DNA of 40,261 nucleotides from Myxococcales bacterium (GTDB lineage: Bacteria > Myxococcota_A > Bradymonadia > Bradymonadales > Bradymonadaceae). The stretch is from assembly GCA_007135085.1 (NCBI GenBank), contig SLJM01000168.1, positions 1-40,261 of the forward strand. The letters are read 5' to 3'. Made by a program: the position numbers and the translations under genes. The first letter of the stretch is position 1. Each line of letters begins with the position of its first letter. Of this stretch, positions 32,187 through 40,261 are shown one piece after another. Below the pieces are notes generated by a model, which was not told the DNA's origin, made no database searches, and saw nothing but the letters and a program-made list of their open reading frames with translations.

Positions 32187-34496
32187 TCAGCCCTGGCATT
32201 CCAATGAGACACTCCAATAATGCAGATATTGTGGATAGAAATCGAAGTCATCAAAGGTATCGGTAATTTCGATTACCCAGTCGCCGGCTCCTGATTCGCC
32301 CACGAAATTGAGGAGGCCTGCGCCATCATCGAGGTTCGGATCTCCGGGATACGGATAGGTGGCGACGATATCGGCGTTGCTGAAGCCAGTATTGTTATGG
32401 ATATTGGCCACCGAGCCGTCGGGGTGGATGATGTCGATGATCAGGTCGCCTATATACCAATGCTCTATGTCGACTGAGACTTCGATGTCGAGAATTTCAG
32501 GGCAGGAGGCGATGGAGATGGTGTCCGATACGGGGCCTCCACCGTCAATGATCACAAGAGAGGGCGAGCTCGACTGGTAGACGTCGAAAATTCCCGATTC
32601 CTGGGTGGTCAGGGTGAATCCACCGCCCATGGTGCCATGAGCTTCAACGTAGATGACGTATTCGCCGGGGGCGATGACGTCGACGATCTCATCGGTCCCC
32701 TGGAGAACGATGTCGCCCGCCTCGTCGAGGATGACGATATCACCGGCGACGCTGGTCTGGTCGATGGCGATGGTGATCAGGCCGTCGAAGGCCACGTTGG
32801 CCAAAAAGTAGTGACGATGACCGCGGAGCAGGCTTCCCGAATGGGCGAATTCCTGGAGCCCGCCGGTGTCGTCGATGGAGATTTTATCGGCTTCGCCGGT
32901 GATCACCGAATAGGAGATGGCGTCGATGTCGGCCCCCGTATCGTTCTCAATCGCCACGGTGACCGTCATGTCCTGGTCGGCCAGATAATACAGGCTGGTC
33001 TGACCGGAATCGGAGGTGGAGATGACGAGGGAGTTGGTGCTGGCCAACAGGTCGCCGCCATCGCTGATGGAGGCTGATAAGTGAGCGTCTTCGGTATTGA
33101 ATTGGGACAGACCCACATAATCGCCGGCGCTGAGTGACACCTCTTCGCTCAGAGAGTCTCCGTCGTCCAGGGAGACGGCTTCTACGCCTTGGACGGCGTA
33201 GTAGACATCGGGACCGAAGGCGTGGGCGTAGTCGAAGAGGATGTAGAACGAATTCGACGGCGGGGTAAAGGAGGTGGAGCTTCCGCTCAGAGAGCGCACC
33301 TCGTCGAGGGTGTTCAGGTCACTCCAGATCTGGAGTTCGCCTTCGGCTTCGCTCGGAGCGGCGTCGAGGACGAGCAGGACTTCGTCCAGATTGCCCAGGC
33401 CGTCGACCTGATAGAGGTTGTCCTGAAGGTGGGTGATATTGCCGGCGACCGTGTCGTCGAGGAGGTCCACCTCGACGGCGTCGGGGGCGTCTAGAATCTC
33501 TACATAGCCCACATAGCCCCAGTCTTCACCGCCGGCGGGGCCGAGGCTTCCCGTCAGTTGGGCGAGGTTGGAGACGTTGAGCTCGAAGGTGCCGTCGGCG
33601 GGCAGGACGATATCTCGGGAGACCTCGACGCCGACGCCGACGTCGCTGAGGCGATAGAAGTCATTGGCGCCGGTCAGATAGAAACCCGGCTCGGGCACGC
33701 CCAAAGAGTAGATGGTGATGTTGATCCACTGGCCTGCGTCCCCGGAAAATTGGAAGACGTCCTTATGCTGGATGAATTCGCCATCCACTTCCTGGGGGGC
33801 GTCCACATTGCCGACGAAGACGAATCGCTCACCGGCCTCGGGCAAGTCAAAGCTATGCGGCCCGTCGACGCCGGTGACGTCGATGTCGGGGTCGTCGGCC
33901 AGGTCGTCGTAGAAGGTCTGAGTGGGATAGCAGGCACCGTCGATCTCCTCCGTGCCGGGACCGCAGGTGACGGTGGAGACGGGAATGCAGACCCTGGCCC
34001 CCACGTCGAAGACGGTATTGGCGCCGCAGATATCCTCTTCGGGGCGGCATTGCTCCTGCGGTGGATTGCCGTCGGTGCCCTCAGCGCAGACCTCGTCGAA
34101 GGGGTTGCATTGACCGTCGTGGAGCACCGTGCCGTCGCCACATTCGATGACCTCTGCAACCAGGCATTCATCGTCTTCTTCGACCGTATTGTCGGCGCAT
34201 TCCAGTCCGGCCTCGGCCACGCACCGGCCGGTGCCCTCGTCGAGCCAGGTACCTTCGGCGCAATAATCTTGGGCCACTCGCGCACAGCGGTGGTGGCTCT
34301 CGAGGTAGATCTCGCCATCCGCGCAATCGAGCTCCTCCAGGTCGAGAACACAGAGGCCTTCGTCCTCGTCGAGGATGGTCCCCTCGCCGCATTCGGGGCC
34401 CTCGTCGACTTCTACGTCGTCGTCGACCGAGCCGCCGCAGGCGATGAAGCCAGCCGTGGTGAGGCCGATGAGTAGCATTTGAAGTTTGGTCTTCAT
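32187..34496 (-). CDS. Cys-rich P-domain lipoprotein (paralog 2, divergent)
   Basis: A 769-residue lipoprotein with signal MKTKLQMLLIGLTTAGFIACGG (read as N-terminus plus lipobox FIACGG). It has the same plan as its neighbours but is shorter: Cys motifs (CGEGTILDEDEGLC, CGDGTVLHDGQC, CGPGTEEIDGAC), beta modules (VFQFSGDAGQWINITIYSLG, GTFELNVSNLAQL) and a clear C-terminal P domain (CPEILDIEVSVDIEHWYIGD, IIHPDGSVANIHNNTG, YWSVSLEC). The P domain is closer in wording to paralog 1 (DIVHPDG, HNQTGG) than to paralog 3. The frame opens at 34577 but the ATG at 34496 with GGAG ten bases upstream starts the signal. It is separated by 132 bp from paralog 1 and 70 bp from paralog 3. Confidence 0.85.
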   Translation of the reverse strand: MKTKLQMLLIGLTTAGFIACGGSVDDDVEVDEGPECGEGTILDEDEGLCVLDLEELDCADGEIYLESHHRCARVAQDYCAEGTWLDEGTGRCVAEAGLECADNTVEEDDECLVAEVIECGDGTVLHDGQCNPFDEVCAEGTDGNPPQEQCRPEEDICGANTVFDVGARVCIPVSTVTCGPGTEEIDGACYPTQTFYDDLADDPDIDVTGVDGPHSFDLPEAGERFVFVGNVDAPQEVDGEFIQHKDVFQFSGDAGQWINITIYSLGVPEPGFYLTGANDFYRLSDVGVGVEVSRDIVLPADGTFELNVSNLAQLTGSLGPAGGEDWGYVGYVEILDAPDAVEVDLLDDTVAGNITHLQDNLYQVDGLGNLDEVLLVLDAAPSEAEGELQIWSDLNTLDEVRSLSGSSTSFTPPSNSFYILFDYAHAFGPDVYYAVQGVEAVSLDDGDSLSEEVSLSAGDYVGLSQFNTEDAHLSASISDGGDLLASTNSLVISTSDSGQTSLYYLADQDMTVTVAIENDTGADIDAISYSVITGEADKISIDDTGGLQEFAHSGSLLRGHRHYFLANVAFDGLITIAIDQTSVAGDIVILDEAGDIVLQGTDEIVDVIAPGEYVIYVEAHGTMGGGFTLTTQESGIFDVYQSSSPSLVIIDGGGPVSDTISIASCPEILDIEVSVDIEHWYIGDLIIDIIHPDGSVANIHNNTGFSNADIVATYPYPGDPNLDDGAGLLNFVGESGAGDWVIEITDTFDDFDFYPQYLHYWSVSLECQG

Positions 34497-34628
34497 GGTG
34501 GCACGTCTCCAGAATCTTGCTGTTTTAGTGAGGACGTTCAATGTGGTGTTAACTAAGTATTCGCGATCTTCGGTCATCTTCTTGAGAGCGGGCCATGAGG
34601 GGCTCGCCGGCTCGCCGGGGGCCGTGCC

Positions 34629-37520
34629 CTACTCGGCGCAGCTCAGCTGCACTCCCCAACTGACCAGATCGCCGTAGGTGTCGCTTCCGCCGCTCCAGAC
34701 GTCGGTGACGATGATCTGCCAGGTGCCATTTCCAGAGGTGGTGACAAAGTCGAGTAATCCCTCGCCGTCTTCCAGGCCCGGACCTGCCGGGTGGGGGTAG
34801 GTGCCGATGATATCGTTCGCGCTGCCACCGGTTTGATTGTGGATTCGCACGCTCGTGCCATCGGGATGGACGATGTCTACCGTGAGGTCGCCGCGCCACC
34901 AATGGTCGATATAGACATCGATTTCCAGGTCGATTATCTCGGTGCAACCGCTCAAAGAAATGGCGTCGATCGCCGAAGTGACACCTCCATCATTGGGGAT
35001 TTCCATATTGGGGGTGCTCGAATCTCCGACGAGGACGATGTCGAAGCCGTCGAGGCTCAGCGTATAGCCCTTGTCAAAGTCGGTGAGGGCTTCGATTTCG
35101 ACGATATAAATGCCGGCATCCAGGTCGGGGATGGAGATTGTCACGAACTCTTCACCGCTGGTGGAAGCCAGACGGGAACTTCCGTCGACGCGCCAGATGG
35201 TCAGTCCTATGTCGTCTTCCTCTGCAGCCGCGACGGCGACCTGGAGTGCAAAGGTCGATTGGGCCTGCATGACCAGCGCTTCCCGATCCCCCTCGGCCAG
35301 CGGCGCGGGGCGTTCGAAGGTCTCTTCGAAGGCTTCGTTGGACGACAAGGTCTCGAAGGAGGGCGTGTGATAGATATCGGCCTTAAAGCCAAAGAGGGGC
35401 TGGCTTCCCGTATTCTCGATCTGGAGAGTGAATTCACCGGGGCCGGGGAAGAGTTCCGCCAGATTAAAGCCGCTGGAGACATTCGTCTCTTCGAAGACCA
35501 ATTGCCCGTTGGGGTTGGTCATGCGCACTGTGGGGGCGCTGCCCTCACTGTAGGTAATGTTCCCCGTCAGGGTGTCGAAGGCCGCCACGTCGAAGGTCTC
35601 TTCGTAGGTATCGCCGGGAGCGATGACTTCCACGGTCTCACCGGCGATCTCGAAGGTGATGTCCCCGGCGGTGCTGTCGAACCTGGCGAGCATCCAATAG
35701 ACCCCTTCTCCGGGGATGTTCAGGCTGAAGTCGCGAGTCGTGGAGTTATACAGTTCCCTGCGATCGTCGGCGGCGTAAACCCTGGGATAGACGAAGCCAG
35801 AGCTGCTGGAAAGAGAGAGATCCAGGGCGGCCGCCCCCGGCGAATCGATGAGCACGTATTGCCAGTCGCCGGCCTGATAGGTGCCCTGGTAGGTATATTC
35901 CCATTCCTCGAATTCTCCTTCGGGCAGATGGAAGGTGGGGATATCTTTGCTTCGGGCTTGAGAGAGGAAACTGCCCACGTTACCGGTGCCACCGTTGATA
36001 AACTGGACGGTATAAAAGCCGGTCTGAGCGGCGTAGGAGACCTCTCGCATCTGTTCGGTGCTCCAATAGCTGGACTGGTTGGCGGCGCGCACCCCTTCGA
36101 TCTCGTCGATCATGGCTCCCTGGAAGAATACCCGTGCGTCGACCTGGGCGGCCTCCGTATTGATATGTTCCAGATAGATGAGCTGTCCTGCCTCGGCGAA
36201 GACTTCCGTCTCGTAGAATTGGCCCGGTTGCAAGATGAGCGGTTCATCGCCGTCGATGGCAAATCCGGCGTAGGGGCCGTAAAAAGCGGCGGTATCGACG
36301 TGGAGATATGTTGAGCCCACGCTGGTGTCGATGGCAAAGCTCTGGCCCGAGTTCAGATGGATGCGCTCATCAAAAGAGGTGGGGCTGGACCACAACTCAA
36401 GGGTTGCTCCTTCGGCATCGGCTCCCAGCATTGCCGGGGTGAGCACGACCTGATCGTGGCCCGGGGTGATGACTTCGACGAAGTTTGACTTCGTCTGGCG
36501 CAGGTCGCCTACCAGGGGGCCCTCCATGGGATTCCACTCCAGGGCCGTCGGCGCGCTGACCAGTTGGGCGGTGCCCACGTATTGCCACTCGTCGTTGGCC
36601 AGATCCTGGCCGTCGGGATAATCGGTCAGCGACGAGGTGACGGTTAGCTCATAGGTTGCGTTGGCGGGAATCAGTACGGTGCGGATCGCCGGGCTGGCCA
36701 TGCCGGGCACGGAGGTGCGACGCCAGTCGCCGGCACCGGTGAGATCGAAGCCCGGGGCGGGAAGGCCTCGGCTATAAATTTTGATCTCCACCCATTGGCC
36801 CTGGGAGGCGTCGACGCTGAAGGTATGCGCCAGGGCGTCGTCCATGGTGCCCGTAAAGATGAAGGCATCGGAGGTGCCGGGGACAATGGTGGCGCCGTCG
36901 CTATGATCGATGTCGGCGTCGGCGGCCAACTCGTCGGCCACGGAGAGCAGGGGCAGGCATTGATTGTTAGATTCGACGGTTTGCTCACCACAGTCGGGGC
37001 TCCCGCCGTGGATGCACTCCCCTTCTACGACGTCCCACTGAGCGCCGTCCTCACAGGCGTCGGCTGTCGGATGGCAGTGGGGCGCTTCGAATTCGGTGCC
37101 CTCCCCGCAGACATCTTCACTGAGCAGGCATTCGCCGTCGGCCAGGACAGTTCCTTCGCCGCAGGAGACGGGGTTTTCTACCACGCATTGGCCGTCGACC
37201 TCGATCGTTCCCTGGCCACAACTGATGGTGGAGGGGTCGACGCAGTCGCCGGTGGCGTTGTCGTAGACCGTATTATTTCCGCAGAAAAGCTCGGGGTCGA
37301 TGCAGTTTCCATGGATTGACAGCACCTTGCCTTCGTCGCAGGGCTCGGAGTCGATGTCGGGGACGCAAGCACCGTCTTCGAGGCGAGTCTTGTCTCCGCA
37401 CTCGACGAGGTCCGGTTGCTCCGCTGGTTGCTCTTGTTCGTCTTCACCACAGCCCACCACGGCCAAGCCAGCGGCCAACAGTCCCAGAAGGACCAGTTTT
37501 TTGAAATTTGTACTAATCAT
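34629..37520 (-). CDS. Cys-rich P-domain lipoprotein (paralog 1)
   Basis: A 963-residue lipoprotein, first in the minus-strand run. The signal ends GLAVVGCGED (lipobox VVGC). Residues about 38-190 hold the Cys motifs (CGQGTIEVDGQC, CGEGTVLADGEC, CGEGTEFEAPHC). A long beta-rich middle includes HTFSVDASQGQWVEIKIYSR and GFYTVQFINGGTGN. The P domain at the end starts SLSGCTEIIDLEIDVYIDHW and finishes VSWGVQLSC. Several middle blocks match paralog 3 nearly word for word (SRGLPAPGF, EWNPMEG, AFYGPYAGF), while the P domain differs, so the two have exchanged or replaced ends. The ATG at 37520 is ten bases after GGAG. It is divergent from the cobalamin-controlled receptor. Confidence 0.85.
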   Translation of the reverse strand: MISTNFKKLVLLGLLAAGLAVVGCGEDEQEQPAEQPDLVECGDKTRLEDGACVPDIDSEPCDEGKVLSIHGNCIDPELFCGNNTVYDNATGDCVDPSTISCGQGTIEVDGQCVVENPVSCGEGTVLADGECLLSEDVCGEGTEFEAPHCHPTADACEDGAQWDVVEGECIHGGSPDCGEQTVESNNQCLPLLSVADELAADADIDHSDGATIVPGTSDAFIFTGTMDDALAHTFSVDASQGQWVEIKIYSRGLPAPGFDLTGAGDWRRTSVPGMASPAIRTVLIPANATYELTVTSSLTDYPDGQDLANDEWQYVGTAQLVSAPTALEWNPMEGPLVGDLRQTKSNFVEVITPGHDQVVLTPAMLGADAEGATLELWSSPTSFDERIHLNSGQSFAIDTSVGSTYLHVDTAAFYGPYAGFAIDGDEPLILQPGQFYETEVFAEAGQLIYLEHINTEAAQVDARVFFQGAMIDEIEGVRAANQSSYWSTEQMREVSYAAQTGFYTVQFINGGTGNVGSFLSQARSKDIPTFHLPEGEFEEWEYTYQGTYQAGDWQYVLIDSPGAAALDLSLSSSSGFVYPRVYAADDRRELYNSTTRDFSLNIPGEGVYWMLARFDSTAGDITFEIAGETVEVIAPGDTYEETFDVAAFDTLTGNITYSEGSAPTVRMTNPNGQLVFEETNVSSGFNLAELFPGPGEFTLQIENTGSQPLFGFKADIYHTPSFETLSSNEAFEETFERPAPLAEGDREALVMQAQSTFALQVAVAAAEEDDIGLTIWRVDGSSRLASTSGEEFVTISIPDLDAGIYIVEIEALTDFDKGYTLSLDGFDIVLVGDSSTPNMEIPNDGGVTSAIDAISLSGCTEIIDLEIDVYIDHWWRGDLTVDIVHPDGTSVRIHNQTGGSANDIIGTYPHPAGPGLEDGEGLLDFVTTSGNGTWQIIVTDVWSGGSDTYGDLVSWGVQLSCAE

Positions 37521-37740
37521 CGACTCTAGTCTCCGATGCCTCATCCGGGCGGATCTACGGCGGATCTACAAAAAGGAGGCCGGCGGTGGACATCCACTCG
37601 TCCTCCCGGCGGCCTCGATTAACTGTGGTTTTTTACTGCCGTTAAACGTTTTAGCGAGAATAAGGACAGGCTGCCACGGCGACGAAGATACCGATCGATG
37701 GGACTCCAATGCAAGTCTACGATGAATTTGCCCAGTTTTT
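37521..37740. other. Gene-free divergent leader region
   Basis: This is the first part of a 489-bp gap between the lipoprotein run and the btuB-like gene; the rest is riboswitch and its expression platform. It holds the minus-strand terminator-like hairpin at 37570-37616 (separate entry). Both promoters should lie around 37620-37740; I cannot point to convincing -35/-10 boxes. No open frame with a ribosome site is present. Confidence 0.5.
37570..37616 (-). terminator. Minus-strand terminator-like hairpin in the lipoprotein leader
   Basis: GAGGCCG (37576-37582) pairs with CGGCCTC (37610-37616), extended by CGG/CCG and GGA/TCC inside. On the minus strand the hairpin is followed by CC and five T (37570-37574 complement). 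It sits about 50 bp ahead of the lipoprotein start and downstream of no visible minus-strand gene, so it may be an attenuator in the lipoprotein leader or end an antisense RNA from the riboswitch region. Confidence 0.5.
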
Positions 37741-37749
37741 GGCCCGGTT

Positions 37750-37960
37750 CTTGACGTTCCCAGAGGCGATTGCCATAGTCGCCTCGAGCGTGACGCCGAG
37801 GCGGGGAATCCGGTGCAAATCCGGAACGGTCGCGCCACTGTAAGCGGCGATGTCGCCGATCAAAAGCCACTGTCTACGGTATCTGGAGTTGGACGGGAAG
37901 GCGATCGGCGGCGGGCGAAAGATTATTTTCGGGAAGCCGCAAGTCAGGATATCTGCTCGG
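37750..37960 (+). promoter_or_regulatory. Cobalamin (B12) riboswitch
   Basis: Conserved cobalamin-aptamer pieces occur in order: GGGGAATCCGGTGCAAATCC, GGAACGGTCGCGCCACTGTA with AGCGGCGA, then AAAAGCCACTG, ACGGGAAGGCGA, and the B12 box GAAGCCGCAAGTCAGGATA (37932-37950). The distal stems start near 37750. The region after the box has TCTGCTCGGCGTCG and, near the gene, GAGGCGTCG containing the ribosome site, plus an ACTCTC/GAGAGT hairpin at about 37979-37998. Control could be by hiding the ribosome site. Exact ends are approximate. Confidence 0.93.
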
Positions 37961-38009
37961 CGTCGAATTTTTTGCCACACTCTCCGCGAAAAGAGAGTAC
38001 GAGGCGTCG

Positions 38010-40004
38010 ATGCCGCAATTTATGAATAATAAGTGGGGACCGATCACCACCGCTTTGCTCTGTATGGGCGTCGTCGGGTTGGGTTCGCTTACAGTCCAGG
38101 CCGAGGAAGATTATACGGTTCACACCGTGGAGCAGGCCACTGCTCAGATTGAAGATGAGCGCTTCGCCTCGGGAATGGTCACTCGCCAGGCGACGGACGA
38201 AATTTTCTGGCGTGGCGCCGATCTGGCAGGGGCGTTGCTCGGCGTGACAGGGGTGTATGTTCGCCAGAGCTCGAGTCCCGGTCAGCCCTCTTATCTGTCG
38301 GTGCGCGGCGGCAACCCCCGACAATTGGTGGTGGAGCTCGACGGCCTGCGGTTGAGTTCGCCGGCAGGACCGGGGTTTGATTTCGGTCAATTTAGCACGG
38401 AGGGGCTGAGCTCAGCCGACGTCTATCGAGGTAGCGCGGCGTCGGTCTACGGCGGCGGGGCGGTGACCGGGGCGGTGCGCCTGAACCCGGAGGAGGCCCA
38501 CGGCGGGGGATGGCAGGTGCGAGGCCGTAGCCTTGCGGGAAGTTTCGGGACCACCGGGTTGAGCGGCGCCGCCGCCGTGGGTGACGAGTCGATGGGGCTT
38601 CGTCTCCATACGAGCATACGCCAGGCCCGGGGCGATTTCTCCTTCGTCGACGACCAGGGGGCGACCCAACGTCGGCTCAATAACGATCACCGGCGCATCG
38701 GCGCCGGAGGGACGGCCCATCTCGGTGGCCAGGACCACCGGTTTCGCCTCACCGGTCTGTGGGAGAGCGGGGGCGCCGGCGCGTCGGGACCCGCCGAATT
38801 CCAGGAGGCCTTTCAATTTGCACGAAGGGGAGATCAACGGGGGTTGATGGCCCTTCGCTGGGATCGAAGGGGGGTCATCGACAGCACTGGTCTGATCGTC
38901 GATGCCTACGCCACCGGCGGAGCTCAACGGCAGGTTCATCATTATCTCAACGAGGAGAGTTTTCTCGGCCGCCAGCGCTTCGAGAGCCGGGCGGCGATGC
39001 ACACCGCCAGCGCCACCGGCGGAGCCGTCGCATTGGTCGGCGATTCTCATCTGGCCCGCCTCGACGCAGCGGCCCGGGTCGAGACCTATCGGGGGGAGAC
39101 CGAAAATGGAGATACCCATCAGTTGTCGGCCAACCGCGTGACCGCTTCGATCTCGGTGGCCGACGAGTGGCTCATCGCCGACGAGCGGTTGAGCTTGATC
39201 GCAGCGATACGGGCCGAGGCCAGCAGCGAGGGCGGCGACCAGGCCATCGTCGAGCCCCTGTTGCCGGCGTTGGGGGTCATCGTGCGCCCTCATTCACAGA
39301 TCGAGCTTCGAGCCAACGGGGCGCGCACCTTCCGCCTCCCCGACTTCGACGAACTCTACCTCGACACCGAGGCCGTTCGCGGAAACCCCGATCTCGAGCC
39401 GGAGCGGGCCTGGACGATGGACGCCGGTCTGGCCATCGGGGCCGCAGACGCTCCGGTCCGATGGGAGGTGGCCTATTTTCGAAACGCCATCGAGTCGATG
39501 ATCCTCTTTTTGCCCCAGTCGGCTTATCTCTTCGAGGCGCAGAATCTTTACGGTGCCACCACGGACGGTCTGGAGGCATCCGGGCATTGGCGGCCTGCAC
39601 ATCGGTGGTCCATGGACGTGGGCTATACTTATACCCGCGCTTTTTTTGACGGAGAATATGCAGGGGATCGTCCGCAATTGCCGGGGATTCCCAGGCATCG
39701 AGTGTCGGCCCGGAGCGCCCTGGATCTGACGGGCCTGGCCTTCTGGTCCGATCTGCCCGAGCTGGTGCTGACCTCATCGGCTCATTACCGAAGCCCGATA
39801 AACCTCGACAATTTCGGCAGCCTGCAAAACGGGTCGTCTCTGCTCATCGATCTGGGGGTCACGGCCGGTCTCGGGCAGCAATTTCGGGCCGGAGTTTTCG
39901 TCAATAATCTCCTCGATCACCGCAGCGCTCAGGACAGCCTGCAGCGTCCCCTGCCAGGCCGATCGGCCTTCCTCTCACTGGAAATGATCATGGAGGGGCA
40001 GTGA
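38010..40004 (+). CDS. BtuB-like TonB-dependent cobalamin receptor
   Basis: A 664-residue outer-membrane receptor that should import cobalamin or a related corrinoid using TonB. A signal peptide (ending SLTVQA-EE) leads to a TonB-box-like segment (EEDYTVHTVEQAT), a plug domain (DLAGALLGVTGVYVRQSSSP, YLSVRGGNPRQLVVELDGLR, VYRGSAASVYGGGAVTGAVR) and a barrel with RTFRLPDFDELYLDTEAVRG and NPDLEPERAWTMDAG. It lacks the terminal aromatic residue common in barrels (ends MIMEGQ). GAGG lies five bases ahead of the ATG. The cobalamin riboswitch just upstream is strong support for the substrate. Its stop overlaps the start of the next gene. Confidence 0.92.
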   Translation: MPQFMNNKWGPITTALLCMGVVGLGSLTVQAEEDYTVHTVEQATAQIEDERFASGMVTRQATDEIFWRGADLAGALLGVTGVYVRQSSSPGQPSYLSVRGGNPRQLVVELDGLRLSSPAGPGFDFGQFSTEGLSSADVYRGSAASVYGGGAVTGAVRLNPEEAHGGGWQVRGRSLAGSFGTTGLSGAAAVGDESMGLRLHTSIRQARGDFSFVDDQGATQRRLNNDHRRIGAGGTAHLGGQDHRFRLTGLWESGGAGASGPAEFQEAFQFARRGDQRGLMALRWDRRGVIDSTGLIVDAYATGGAQRQVHHYLNEESFLGRQRFESRAAMHTASATGGAVALVGDSHLARLDAAARVETYRGETENGDTHQLSANRVTASISVADEWLIADERLSLIAAIRAEASSEGGDQAIVEPLLPALGVIVRPHSQIELRANGARTFRLPDFDELYLDTEAVRGNPDLEPERAWTMDAGLAIGAADAPVRWEVAYFRNAIESMILFLPQSAYLFEAQNLYGATTDGLEASGHWRPAHRWSMDVGYTYTRAFFDGEYAGDRPQLPGIPRHRVSARSALDLTGLAFWSDLPELVLTSSAHYRSPINLDNFGSLQNGSSLLIDLGVTAGLGQQFRAGVFVNNLLDHRSAQDSLQRPLPGRSAFLSLEMIMEGQ

Positions 40005-40261
40005 GAATCAAAGGGCGAAAGATACAAATAGCGCTTCTGCTCCTCGTCGTGGGGAGCTTGCTCGTCGGGTGCCCGGAGCCAACGCATGAGCCCTCCGAGC
40101 CCGATCTACGAGTCCAGGCCGTATGCTCTGACGGAGTGGTTGACTTCGAGCTCTACGTCGATCGTCGGATCACCTCCGTGGGACCTTCTTCTAACGCTCT
40201 GGCATTGGCTGACAGCGCTCTCTGGGTCGTGGAGAGCGGAGCCAATAGTATCAGTCGCTTC
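40001..40261 (+). CDS. Lipoprotein, probably beta-propeller, cut at window end
   Basis: Starts at a GTG that overlaps the TGA of the btuB-like gene (GTGA at 40001-40004), so it is coupled to it and under the same riboswitch. The 87 codons seen give a signal (KIQIALLLLVVGSLLVGC) with lipobox, a linker (PEPTHEPSEPDL), and the start of a repeat that reads ALALADSALWVVESGANSIS, like a YncE-type beta-propeller blade. Propeller lipoproteins next to B12 receptors are known in other phyla; here a role in corrinoid capture is inferred. Confidence 0.7.
   Translation, partial: MRIKGRKIQIALLLLVVGSLLVGCPEPTHEPSEPDLRVQAVCSDGVVDFELYVDRRITSVGPSSNALALADSALWVVESGANSISRF

Noticed and set aside
34791-36314. 507-codon plus-strand open frame
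   Set aside because: Antisense to lipoprotein paralog 1; a similar shadow occurs at 33558-34475 over paralog 2, as expected from shared composition.
37640-37745. Possible cyclic-di-GMP (GEMM) riboswitch on the minus strand ahead of the lipoproteins
   Set aside because: GGGCAAA occurs but the rest of the GEMM consensus is absent.
38412-39293. 293-codon minus-strand open frame
   Set aside because: Antisense to the btuB-like gene and without a start signal.

Overview
The window is about 40 kb of high-GC DNA from a diderm (Gram-negative) bacterium. A BtuB-type outer-membrane receptor, several lipobox lipoproteins and a Tat-like protein indicate an outer membrane. The mix of a receiver-PATAN/DUF4388 regulator, an FHA/coiled-coil protein, a dynamin-like GTPase and large Cys-rich P-domain lipoproteins suggests a deltaproteobacterial/Myxococcota-type lineage, possibly Bradymonadia-like. 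That placement is an inference; no rRNA or tRNA gene was seen.

Layout. 1-92 is the first exon-like fragment (N-terminus) of a bile-acid:Na+ symporter-type protein; 305-2197 is a DUF3943 protein. 2263-5529 holds a three-gene set: thiamine-diphosphate 2-oxoacid dehydrogenase E1 alpha, E1 beta, and a hybrid protein that starts like an E2 (lipoyl domain, then a peripheral-subunit-binding-like domain) but ends in a PglD/NeuD-type sugar acyltransferase instead of the usual E2 catalytic domain. A YdcF-like protein, prfC (release factor 3) and a Pro-rich membrane protein follow. 9290-13706 holds a glycan/nonulosonate-type set: a GT2-NeuA fusion, a short NeuB-like synthase, an SpsF-like cytidylyltransferase and a methyltransferase-like protein. 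My reading is that the two sets serve the same surface sugar: the E1/hybrid-E2 set would make and attach an acyl group, while the NeuB/NeuA/SpsF/GT2 set would build, activate and transfer the sugar.

13719-21883 is mostly housekeeping and regulation: MerC-like protein, TatA-like plus coupled membrane protein, tsaD plus a small roadblock-like protein, a 1158-residue receiver/PATAN/acidic-repeat/TPR protein, an MBL-fold hydrolase and a deoxynucleoside kinase. 22100-26690 is a minus-strand FHA, M48 peptidase, dynamin-like GTPase run. Then come an unknown membrane protein, a guanidino-modifying (DDAH/arginine-deiminase fold) enzyme, a minus-strand run of three paralogous P-domain lipoproteins (29234-37520), and a divergent cobalamin-riboswitch-controlled btuB-like gene followed by a lipoprotein cut by the window end.

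A second theme is the intergenic DNA. Nearly every gap over about 100 bp carries a palindromic element: hairpins with low-complexity arms around a shared core (near 6.4, 8.3, 10.75 and 20.4 kb, with relatives near 5.55 and 16.6 kb), a tandemly duplicated palindrome at 21.9-22.1 kb, a cloverleaf palindrome at 23.9 kb, a chain of short hairpins at 26.8 kb and a long imperfect palindrome at 28.1 kb. Several of them start or stop within a few bases of stop codons.
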